Part shown: in pieces, positions 23,579-33,818 of the stretch
How the letters are laid out: each line of letters opens with the position of its first letter
Numbering within the stretch: position 1 is the stretch's first letter
NCBI RefSeq assembly: GCF_910592395.1
Contig: NC_088323.1
Coordinates: 4,402,001-4,466,000, forward strand
DNA from: Lineus longissimus
Lineage: Eukaryota > Nemertea > Pilidiophora > Heteronemertea > Lineidae
DNA length: 64,000 nt
Direction: 5' to 3'
Made by a program: the position numbers and the translations under genes
Notes under the pieces: generated by a model
Databases searched by the model: none
What the model saw: the letters and a program-made list of their open reading frames with translations, nothing else
What the model was told of the DNA's origin: nothing

Positions 23579-23800
23579 ACATTTTCTAATATCTAATCAA
23601 CCCCCCCCCCCCCCCCCAATATATATCTGCAGACAATAAACCGGTGAAATAAATACAAGAGATGATTATGACCATGACCATGATAAAAATGACAATCTAT
23701 ATCTCATGGATGAAACCTAATCAATACTGTCCAACAAAAGCGTCCCTTTTCAAAATCATTGTGCCACACTGCCAAAAAACACCAATCCATTTCTCCTTTT

Positions 23801-26061
23801 TCAAGAGCTGATTTTCCTCGCCATCATGTCCTTGAGGAATTCTAAGTAGACTTTTTTTTGTGGGCCAGATGCAGGTATGAAATGTCCTCCGGGATGTTGA
23901 AGCGTTATGGGATTCACAAAGTGTGGCAGGAGCTCTTCACTCATTTCTGAAAAGCAGTACCAAGAGTTTTTAGATTTGTTTGAGTTTCACCGTCACCTCC
24001 AATGAAGACTAAATTATGCGCTGTTAATATTTGCTGAAGGGGGATCAGTGGCATTTGGCATTCTTTTCTGACTTTATAACAAATGTTGTTTGACAAAAAC
24101 GATAAAAGGTTTGTGTGACATTACAATGTTGGTGAACTCACAGATGACATCCTCTATGTGTACCGTACCTTCTTATCAGATCAGCCTGTTACGCAAGAAA
24201 GATGTTAAAACATTGCAGTGGTCTCACCTTTTTGAATGACTTTATCCGTATCTCCGAAAACGTGCAATGTTGGCAAGGTGATAGGTTTGGAATAAAGGAT
24301 ATCATGTTGAGAAGAACGGCTTTGAAAACTTGCAACGAGTATAGCGAAGTCAAACTTAAATGGAGAATCTGAAAATAGAAAAAGTTTATTTAGAAATGGT
24401 TTCCAAATTGGATTGATTCATTCATAGTAAGAGAAAGCCATGGCCCAATAGTAGTGTAATCACCTGGATTTTGTTCCCGTAAACCGCATAATAAGGAGAC
24501 CATGGAACCCCCCTGGCTAAAGCCCAGTACACCATCAAATGGACCTTGTTCTTCAAAGGCCGTCTTGATAACTTCTAGAGATTCTTCATAGCCCTTGCAG
24601 CAGTCTGACCTCTCCTTAGCCAAGAAGTAGTCATCTTCTCTAGAGAACCACCAGCCCCTTTGGTCTGAAAGACAATAGGAATAAGCATCCATTTACATTG
24701 GGAAAACATGAGAGAAACATGTATTTTTCTGTGCCGGTTTTGAAGAAGTAGCAGGTCAAAGGTGACAGCCCGGCCACCTTATTCAGTCCCAAAGGAGTTG
24801 GCATGATGTTTTCCAGCAGACATTAGTTATACATGTATAGTGGAACCTCTCTAAGAACACTGGTTTTGGTCCCAATCCTGTCAATTCCATTTAAACAGAC
24901 CTCTGTAATCAGGACACCTCTCAGGTAAGGACAGCATACTACTCTATTTGGGTTGGCTTGTTATTTTGAACATAGCTGTAGCACTGACCAACACCGGCCA
25001 GGACCAAGGGCCCAACCTCACCAACAAAAGAAGGAGAAAATGTCCAAGACAAAAAGCATACCTGCAGCATTTACTGAATCACCTTCTGCATTCTCAAATG
25101 GTGGCACGATATTGGGGGCGTTGATGAAGACTGAGAGGAAGACAAGAACAGATGTAGAAAAATTGTGTCAGCACAGTATCATACTAGTTTCAACTTTCAT
25201 ACCGAAACACCAATAATTTGAGCTCGAAATTGACGACTTTATACCAACCAAGGTCTGCTTGTTTCTTGACTATTTTCCTGAAAGCCCCAGTTCTTTCTCT
25301 GAAGGCCTGTCCACTCTGTCTGAAATATAATAGTTGTTGGTTGGATTCAATGCTATGCTTCAATGCTATGATGTCATCTCTCTCAGTCTCCAGTTTTAGA
25401 AAAATCACGTTCACTTATCTTTTATGAAGTCATTCAATATAAGCCTATCGTCAAGGTTACAACAAACACTTATAACTTCAAATGTTTTTTGGTAAAACCT
25501 TGCAATATTAGTTCACTTGAAGTACAAAATCTCTGGAGTTTGTTATTTGCTACTGACTCTGTATGCAGTAATGCATATGATGTACCTACCTGTAACCATG
25601 GATACAGAGAATCTGAAATTAGAATAAAAAGAATGAAAAGAAATTACATGTAATATATTTTGTTTTCATATGAGACTTGATATTATACTTTATAGACAGT
25701 GGATGGATCTTTAGGGCATAACAGGTTAAAACAGCTAACTGCCTGACTTCTGTCTGCATATGACTGTATTCACAATCAATCAATAGAAACCTTCACATAT
25801 TCAGGAATCAAATATTTGTTTTTGAGCCTTGATGTTGAGTTTTTTGACCACCCTGTATTTTCAAAAACTACAAAATTTCTGTCGTTCTCAATCAATTTCA
25901 CATGAATGATAGAAGGTGTCAAGGCAAAGCAGCATTATCAATGTATGGCAAAACTAACAGCTAACAAAAAATGTCACCAGATAACTTATCAAAGCCGTCT
26001 CCTTATCTATCTATTTTGCTTTTATTCTCACCCTCAAAGGCTCTTCATTACTTTTTGCCAT
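23801..26061 (-). CDS. OVCA2: OVCA2-type serine hydrolase (FSH1 family esterase)
   Basis: Alpha/beta-hydrolase esterase acting in the cytosol or mitochondria, by family. Seven exons read right to left: 26061-26032, 25612-25590, 25319-25249, 25130-25062, 24664-24464, 24368-24228, 23946-23801. They join in frame to 226 residues, matching the usual length of OVCA2 (about 227). Start MAKSNEEPLR; then ILCIHGYRQSG (oxyanion region), RGWWFS, nucleophile elbow GFSQGG, VFGDTDKVI with the acid, and GGHFIP with the catalytic His. All three triad residues are therefore present. One exon is only 23 nt. The start codon lies 70 bp from the divergent COPZ start. I am confident of the family; the exact substrate is unknown. 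Confidence 0.92.
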
Positions 26062-26131
26062 TTTAGGGAATCCCTCATCGACAGGTCAGCCTCGCTTTGA
26101 AATGAGAAATCCCCTCCACGTCGATGCCGAA
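26062..26131. promoter_or_regulatory. Very short bidirectional promoter region between OVCA2 and COPZ start codons
   Basis: Only 70 bp separate the OVCA2 ATG (26061, minus) from the proposed COPZ ATG (26132, plus). No TATA box is apparent. The two 5' UTRs must overlap or be extremely short, so the core promoter may extend into the first exons or introns. This is inferred from the gene models. Confidence 0.45.
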
Positions 26132-29100
26132 ATGGATGCTCCTGTTCCAGTTCGTAAAATTTATCATAATAAACAGCCGTTTTCTACATGATAAGATATC
26201 CTGATTGCAACCAAATTTTGTGTCATGTTAGAATTGTCACTAGAAAAACCAAAAATGTACCTTTCTAAGATAATGCCATTAGTTCTGACTGAAAAACTAC
26301 ACTTGATCTGTCTGTTCCAACTAACTGTGTTGCCTTCCTGTAGATTCCGTAGTGTATTTTTTTGTACAGGGTGTTTCAAAAAAGAAACTCTTAGATTGAT
26401 GAGATTGCTAAATTGTGGCAACTTCATCTGCGTATTTGAAGATCCTGGATCCACGACAATATATTCTGGACTATGCAAAATGTGACTCTTTGGAGTTCAT
26501 GCTAAAAACCAAATTTTCACTGAAATGAAACACACCCTCTCCCCTGGCATGGAGGCTAGCTCATAGCTGGCAGCCTGTCTTCCAGTGTCAAAAGGTTGCC
26601 CCCTTGAAGCCAAGAGGCTAATAGCTTGTTCCCCACCATGGCCTAGGATCAAACAGTTAAATACAACCCTGCCCCAACTACTCCCAATTCCAAATAATGA
26701 CAGTCAACTCTTAATATTTCAAGCCCGAGCCAATTTCTTCTTAGAATCGAATAGCATCATTAACTGTTTCAGGAACCCTCTCTTTACACTGTGAAGGCCA
26801 TTCTGATAATGGATAACGATGGAAGGCGCTTACTGACAAAGGTATGGATAATGTCTTTAATTTAGATGCAACTACTGATGAAATCAATGATACGATTGGC
26901 AAAGAAAAAAGCACCAGGAAAATCATTTGAATAATGTTACTATAAATGTATGATATTTTGTTGTCTCTTCTTTACAGTACTATGACAACCAGTTTCCAAA
27001 AGTCAAAGAAGAAAAGGCCTTTGAACTGAATCTATTCAACAAAACACACAGAGCAAATGGTAGAATATAAAATCACCTTCTCACAAAAAAATTAACAGCA
27101 ATCTTCTTGTAAAAAAAACCCTGTATGACCTAGCGAAATGTATCTTTGGATATTAGCCTGTCTGAAAACTATCCTATCTTTAAAAAAACGATTCGAAAAA
27201 CTACAAGAATAAAATAACGCACCAAACCAAGATCATCATGCTTTTTTAAATCAGCTTTTGACATTTAACCCTTTTGGACACTTTTAGTATGGACACTTTT
27301 AACTAAAATGGACTTAATTATTATTTTCATATAGACATTTTAAAATGCTTGAAACTCTGTACAGTGCCCTGGAGCAAGCCTAGAGCTTGGACAGGGCACT
27401 ATAATATACTGTATTTTATTATTATTAGTATTATTATTATTATAGAAGGCGAGACTTATGTTTTTAGAAGTATAACGTTGTTTGTTTTCTTTCCAGCTGA
27501 GATCATCATGTTAGAAGGCCTGACCTGTGTTTATAGAAGTAATGTGGACTTATATTTCTATGTGGTGGGCAATCAGCAAGGAAATGAGGTGAGAATTTGA
27601 TTGAATGGACTGCATGCAATTTATTGACAAAATGCCTGGAAGTCAGCGAGAAAGAGGAAGGAAGCACAATGAGTTTTTACAAGATAATCAACCTTACAAT
27701 GTACCCATTCCTGGAGAGCTGGGCTTACCATCATACAATACATGTATTTCCTATCTTTGGCTCTTTACCAATACAAGTATTTTTCAAGGATCTGTAATCT
27801 GTTCATCAATTTACTTTTGCTAACCTGTTGCATTGTCGATTTCTTTATCTTTCAGCTGATCCTAGTGAGTGTGCTGAATTGTCTTTACGATTCCATTAGT
27901 TCGATGTTACGGAAAAATGTGGAAAAGCGGTCGTTGTTGGAAAATTTAGACGCAGTGTTCTTGGCTGTTGATGAAATCTGTGATGGAGGGTAAGTAAAAA
28001 TGTATCTAATTGTTCCTCCTCACTTTCCTCTAAATATTTGCTGTACCTTCCCACAATCGGAAAAGAAAAATTGGCAATCTAAATTTTATCCTAATAGTGC
28101 TGAATTTACCTTGCCAGTTTCATAAAATTATGTGGAGAGTGTCAATTTCTATTTCAGAATAATTCTAGAAGGTGATCCAAATGTAGTTGCAAATCGTGTG
28201 GCAATAAGGATGGACGATATACCTTTAGGAGAACAGACTGTTTCGCAGGTAAATTAAAAGATATTTTCTTTGATAAAGTTCTTGAAGCATTTTAGGTTTA
28301 TTATTTCTGTGAGAAATGGGTCATTCCATTTTGTCCTGGGGTCCATATTTCATGAACTCCAGCCTTTGATTTGGGGATACATAAAAACCAGGATGCATAG
28401 GAGTCGCCTCTGTGAGATTCATGTGGCGCAAAGAAACATAAAAAACCTGTTCCTGTTGTATAGCTTGGTGTGATTCTGCTACAAGCACTTGCTGAGATTC
28501 GATACGGAAAAGTTTGGAGATTGGGCGGAGTTGTTGCTTTGTTCTCACTCAATGTCATTAACACTCTTCCAGGGAGTTGTATCCTTAAGAGAAGATGTGG
28601 AACAGGTCTGGTTTCATAGAAAAATCCTCTCCTTCACTGTAGAAAAGAGTAAACCTTGGCACCAGTCTGATTTATTTTTTTCTTCATTTTATTTTCTTTG
28701 ATCCATGCTGTGTTGATCAAGTACATGTATGGGTTTCAGTTGATATATTTTTATAAGTTGTACCAAAAATATATAAGTGAGCCTTATGTAGTTTTGGTTT
28801 TTACTTAAATCTGTAGTTTGAGTAGACACTCGGGTCTCTTGTCTGCAGTGGAGGGGGTTGTACAGTGTATCTGGCTTTAAACGTTGATATTATGTGTGAA
28901 TTAGAATGACAGGTAAAACTGTGTCAGAGATGTCTATAGCGACTTTAGAATAGGGTATGAGAGATTGTCATTTTGAGGAACTTGGGAGTTAAAGGCCATA
29001 TATCAAGGTTTTTTGCCATTTTCTGCTGTAAGACGATTTCAAAAGTGTACCTAACACTTTATACAATACAGAAAACCAAATGCAATTAGCTCCATCCATT

Positions 29101-29630
29101 TTGAAGATATAGCCAATTATGTGTTTGACAACTTGATTACCTAATCAGGCTAGCAACTGGCTTGTTAGAGCCAGGCGGCGGGTTCAGCAAAAGTTGTGAT
29201 GTAGATCAGGTTATCTGTACATGTCATGCAATCATAAAAGCAGGAGGGCCTTAATTAATTATGCACACCTGGAAGTAATGTGTTTCATTCACTATGGTGT
29301 ATTGTGTGGCTCCGAATATTTCCCCTCATTGGCTGAAGCACTGGCACCAAACCAAATGCATCCAGTAATAACTCTTGGTACAAAAAAAGGTAAGCTAGCT
29401 ACATGTACCTGCCTGGTTCCTCAGCCTTGGTTAAGTTCTGACAGTAAGAGCGAGGTCAGAATCCCGGCCCAGCAAGCAAGCAATCAATATGGCGATTTCG
29501 AATGGTATTAGAGGGACTACATCTGTTCTTAAACCTCTAATGTGTTGATATGCTCTTACCATTTCTTTTTATTCTATTCCAGGTTTTACAATCAGCGAAG
29601 GAACAATTAAAGTGGTCGTTGTTGAAGTGA
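26132..29630 (+). CDS. COPZ1: Coatomer subunit zeta (COPI)
   Basis: Small subunit of the COPI F-subcomplex, which coats Golgi-to-ER vesicles. Exons 26132-26149, 26773-26841, 26978-27059, 27497-27588, 27856-27989, 28158-28248 and 29583-29630 give 177 residues, the length of human COPZ1. Landmarks: [69 protein letters not shown]. The first exon (MDAPVP, six codons) is short and its donor cca|gttcgt is weak; I chose it because it is the right phase and gives exactly the six residues that precede EPSLYTV in the family. Other exons have normal sites. A polyadenylation signal follows at 29943. Confidence 0.93.
27441..27485 (+). pseudogene. Possible partial duplicate of a COPZ exon within the intron
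   Basis: The segment tatagaaggcgagacttatg plus tttttagaagtata resembles the exon start ttagaaggcctgacctgtgt plus ttatagaagtaatg about 60 bp downstream, at roughly 70% by eye. Its frame reads [10 protein letters not shown] against [10 protein letters not shown]. It lacks a good acceptor and donor of its own and looks like a decayed tandem copy, or chance similarity. Confidence 0.35.
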
Positions 29631-29942
29631 TCCTCTAAGCATTCTCAACAAAATCATGTTCATTATGGGCCATCCGTCGTCATCCATGTCATTGAAGAAA
29701 ATATCCAAGAGACTTAACTGTTCTGTTCTTTGAATAAAGCTGATCATGATATCAACGCAGGCTTCCCACCGTAGAAGAAGTCCTACAAACATGTCATGAA
29801 TTTCTATCTTTTCTATATAACGTCTGCAGAAGGACCTAAAACAGATCAGTTGCCTTTGTTCTCCTTTCCCCAGGGTATAAATGTCTGTTGGAGAAATAGT
29901 CAATGTGTATTGTTTGAGAAATAGTCAATGTGTATTTATATG

Positions 29943-29948
29943 AATAAA
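29943..29948 (+). terminator. COPZ polyadenylation signal
   Basis: AATAAA 313 bp downstream of the COPZ stop codon. Nothing else is recognised in 29631-30290. Confidence 0.6.
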
Positions 29949-30294
29949 GTATGTACAGTCAGATCATGAATAAAATATTCATTTAAAAGACAATTATTTC
30001 TTCAGATTTTTTGCTTAATTTGTCCAAACTAAGGCTTCCATTAATCTGTCAGGTCTGTGCAGATAGATGGTTATGGAAGCACCATCTGTATACAGACCTT
30101 GGAAATGACAAAACTGAAGAAGAAGTATTGTGGTACATGGATAGACTTAACAAGACATCTCAGTTCACCAAGACTGTTGGCAAACATTACGACTTGCCAA
30201 ATGCAACACCACAGATTGACATTCATCGTCACCACAGCCTTGCCTGAAGAACCCTTTGACATTGGGTGGTTGGTTATCCTGACCCATTGCTGGA

Positions 30295-30830
30295 TTGTCC
30301 TTTTCCAGACAACTCGTTCAAAGGTGATCCTTCATTGGTCCTCCAGTAAGTATAGATTAAAGCCATCTTTATGGATACTTGCCTCAAGCAAACAACCCTT
30401 TCATAGATGTTCGTATTTTAGTCCTCGTGGGCAACCCTTTGCCTTTTGAAGTTGTTCTTTCACGTGTCCTCATCCGACACCCCTTTCGGAGCTGTATCTT
30501 TACCGGTCCACATGAGACAATTTTCCTTCATTTGTCTCAATGGGACCACCCTCTTGGAGTTATCTTTTCGTCTGTCTTCAAGCAGACAACTATTTGAGAG
30601 GTTCATCTGTCCTAATGAACCAACACTTGTGAAGATGGTCCTTCATTCGTCCCAAGGGACAACCATTTCCAATATGTCTCTTCAACTGTTCTGAAGATGT
30701 TACGTCCTTCATTCATCCTCCAGCTCACAACCTTTTCATGGATGTTCCTGTATTTGTCTCCATGGGACAACCATTTTGAGATGTTCCTCACCAGACAATC
30801 CTTACATTTGGCCCTCTATATCTAAGACTG
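30295..30830. repeat. Decayed minisatellite (about 45-bp unit)
   Basis: Highly diverged tandem units of the form gtccttcattcgtcccaagg followed by gacaaccatttc recur about a dozen times, for example at 30380, 30420, 30470, 30590, 30640, 30700, 30760 and 30800. Short frames across it are not conserved from unit to unit. It lies between COPZ and the SOCS-box gene. Confidence 0.6.
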
Positions 30831-31388
30831 CAGTGGAGAAGAACAAAATCACTCAACTAACCAAATTGATTGAACTATGAGAGAAAAAACTTTATTTCAA
30901 GTCTGTATAAAATCTTGTAAAATGTCATAAACTAAATAAAATAAACATAACATGTTATAGTACTATTAGATTTCTTAATTCTAAATGATATGAATGAGTG
31001 AAGCACGGTGTGACAGATGACTGGTATTAGGTAAAGATAAGCAAGGTCCGCTAAGCATATAAGCTTTAAAAGACAGGTTGAATTATATGTCTAATGCTGT
31101 CTGATAGAAACTTCAATCTAAACATTCCAACATGATGAGGAACACAAAAAAAGATATCACTCAATAAGAAGGCAACAGGTGAAAATATCCAAGTGACAAT
31201 ATCCTAGTGTGACAGAAATGGAAGTCTCCTAGAATACAAGTCCACATACAATAGAATTATGAATAGTCCATTGAACTGTCTCATATATGTATGAATTTTG
31301 ATATTTCAGGAGCAACGTGCCCAATATTTGATAGCCAAAGCATTTATTAAACTGTTCACAGGGAAATACCAATAGATATTTCCAAGTC

Positions 31389-32759
31389 TCATAGTTTATA
31401 ATTCAGGAATTGTTTAATTTGGTTGGGTAAATTGAGACTGTTAACATTATGGAAGGATCCTAGTTGTCGAAGGATCACTGAACGACAAGAATTCTGCAAC
31501 GATGCTTTTGTGATTGGTAACTTGTAGATAAATACTTGTCGTTTCGATGATGTATTCCTCATGAACGAGACAAGAGTATCACACGTCGAGAAACATGGAA
31601 ATACCTGATAGTTTATGGTTTCAGAAATAGGCCAATAGGGGCCTCTAGCATCACAACAGAACAAGGTCTGGAAGTTATCCGCAGCAATGATGTAGATGAA
31701 GTTCATCAAACAAGGACGGAATTCACCAACACGCGTTGGACTTACGCAACGAAGCGCTAAGTACTGACCACTGTGACTAGATTTGACCTGCACCACATCC
31801 GCATCGAGATTCACTAACTGTTGCCATTTAACAACTTCTAAATCAACATCCGATTTCAAGTCAACAAGATACAATGTGTCTTGATATGCTTGGAATAAGT
31901 AGCGGTTAGGGTACCGATTGTCGAAAGCGAGAGCACCAGGGAAGTTCTCGGCCTGAAAGATTACAAGGCCAGACTCGGTTTCCTCATGTTTTGTCATTAG
32001 CGGTGGGCCAACGTTCTGAAACTGAGGAGTTCTCTTTGGAGTATCATCTGGTCTAATGAAAATTTGACTGGCATCCCGCGATATGTAAGCCTCTTTAAAA
32101 TCAACAGGTGGATTTGAATTGTATCTGTTGTTTTGCTGAGTACTAGAATCAGACTCCACTGGTATTTTCGCTAAACATGTTTTGCTGTTGAGATGAATGA
32201 CTAAAATTTGTTGGGTGCAGCTCTTCTTCGGATCACAACAATGAATGACACAGATACCAGCCCTATAACCTATCATGCGTGCGACTCCATAGTAAAATGG
32301 AGAGCCCTCAAGAATCAAGTCAGTAAAATGATGAAAATCTGATGGAAGCTCAGTCCGTTCAGCACAAATGCCTGAAAATATTTCTGGGATTTCCACTCGG
32401 AAAGAATACTTTCCCTCCCTTATCCTGATAAATCTTCTAGAAAAGTGTTGAACTTGAAAATTTCTTCCATTCTGAAGATCTGGTCTAGCCACAGTTACTA
32501 GTCTCTGGTAGCTTGGCCTGGCGCTGACGTAATCTGCATTAACACTGAAGCACAAAATCCGATACAGGTTCCTCACCCATCTAGAATACGAGCAAACATA
32601 GACTTGATCACCTCCTTCAGCAGTCTCAACCAGTCTTAAGAAGTCTCTATGTGAGATGGATTTGTCCGATCTCCGAAATGAGCCATTTCTCTCAAAGTAT
32701 GATGCCTGTTTTCGTTCAGCCCTCTGACTATCTTGGCCGCTACAAAGAAGGTTGCCCAT
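31389..32759 (-). CDS. SOCS-box protein with N-terminal lipidation motif, unknown family
   Basis: A 456-residue protein from a single uninterrupted exon. The last 37 residues form a SOCS box: SLQNSCRSVI (BC box, elongin B/C binding) followed by LNLPNQIKQFL (Cul5-box position). This predicts substrate-receptor activity in a CUL5 ubiquitin ligase. The start MGNLLC carries Gly2 and Cys6, the pattern for N-myristoylation plus palmitoylation. Residues about 30-410 are strand-rich with aromatic and dipeptide patterns suggesting a beta-propeller-like fold, but no WD or Kelch motif is clear and no SH2, SPRY or ankyrin domain is seen. A tttgcag acceptor 9 bases before the ATG suggests a 5' UTR intron. 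Possible polyadenylation signals on the minus strand are at 31348-31343 and 30896-30891. I do not recognise a named gene. Confidence 0.8.
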   Translation of the reverse strand: MGNLLCSGQDSQRAERKQASYFERNGSFRRSDKSISHRDFLRLVETAEGGDQVYVCSYSRWVRNLYRILCFSVNADYVSARPSYQRLVTVARPDLQNGRNFQVQHFSRRFIRIREGKYSFRVEIPEIFSGICAERTELPSDFHHFTDLILEGSPFYYGVARMIGYRAGICVIHCCDPKKSCTQQILVIHLNSKTCLAKIPVESDSSTQQNNRYNSNPPVDFKEAYISRDASQIFIRPDDTPKRTPQFQNVGPPLMTKHEETESGLVIFQAENFPGALAFDNRYPNRYLFQAYQDTLYLVDLKSDVDLEVVKWQQLVNLDADVVQVKSSHSGQYLALRCVSPTRVGEFRPCLMNFIYIIAADNFQTLFCCDARGPYWPISETINYQVFPCFSTCDTLVSFMRNTSSKRQVFIYKLPITKASLQNSCRSVILRQLGSFHNVNSLNLPNQIKQFLNYKL

Positions 32760-33185
32760 CTCTTGTACTGCAAAGGATATTGGTGAAAGTATTATGGCTA
32801 ATGCTAGAGTCTGTCATATCATTGATAAAGACTTTATGTATCCTTGATGGCATCGATTCTAATCTAAGGTTACCAATAATACATCATCATCATGTGCATA
32901 ATCAACGTAGTAACATGTAACAATGCCAAATACTAATAGCTATGCCATATGAAAAGCTATGTAAGGCTTAGCCGTACCCATATACCATATGCAACATACC
33001 TGGAGCTTACTTTCAGTCAATAATTTACATCAACTGACTTTCACTTCAGCCCATGTCGTTTTTTGTTATAAATTTATTTGACAAGTTCGTCCGCCATGCT
33101 GAAATCATGTGACTTTTGCCATGTGATCTGCGTTCAATCCAATCAGTGGTTAGTTTTCTATCACATGACTTCCAAAAGTTACAAA

Positions 33186-33818
33186 ATGGCGAGCAGTGAT
33201 CGCATGGAAAAGGTCGACATGACCAAGGAGTTCAGCCGGCTAAAAGACTCCGACAAGTACTTTATTCGTAAATTAGAAAAGATGAATCTCGAGAGGGCAA
33301 AAGATATGAGAGGTCTGCGCCGGCGGAACCTGCTTACGGGTGCGTTATTAGGCGGGAGCGTGGTTGGAATCTGTATCCTTTCCAGTTATGATATGTACTG
33401 AGTCTGATGTAGTCTATATAGTGTATATTTTGTGTATATGCACTGCACTGGCTTGGCACCACTGACGTCTTAAATCAGCAGGATCCCACTCCCTGTTGCT
33501 TGACTTGGATCTGTTCAGCTAGTCTGCGGGTTGTGTCAGTGTGGTGATCTGTGTGCTGTTGTCCGTGTTAGTGTTAGCATGGACGCTACGGTTAGACGGT
33601 TAGTGAATAGTGTTATATCATGCTGTCCTGGCAGCTCCCCGGACCGATTATTGAATGATGAAGACCATGAATTGCATTAGCCTGCATGTTTGTATGTAAA
33701 CAGCCCAAAATTTTGTTGATGAACCTTGACTAAGGACCCAGACTTCTATTCAATGTATGCTGTCAGACAAGAAAAGTTCCTGGAAGGATTTGATGTGGTG
33801 CCTGCTGACAAGAAATAG
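33186..33818 (+). CDS. COA3: Cytochrome c oxidase assembly factor 3
   Basis: Mitochondrial inner-membrane assembly factor for COX1 (family role). Two exons, 33186-33372 and 33742-33818, phase 1, give 87 residues. The pattern is the family's: a basic N-terminal helix, RRRN.LTGALLGGSVVGIYFYS as the single membrane segment, then RQEKFLEGFD (human has SQERFLDEL). Reading through the first exon without splicing gives an early stop, and a good gtatcc donor and ccag acceptor restore the match. The gene is divergent from the SOCS-box gene (426 bp between start codons). A polyadenylation signal AATAAA is at 34169-34174. Confidence 0.88.

Noticed and set aside
29607-29903. 98-codon minus-strand frame overlapping the last COPZ exon
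   Set aside because: It is antisense to a confirmed exon and its 3' UTR, with no recognisable domain.
33078-33185. Upstream ATG extending COA3 by 36 residues
   Set aside because: The extension is not like the family N-terminus, and the MASSDR start in aaaatgg context gives the usual length.
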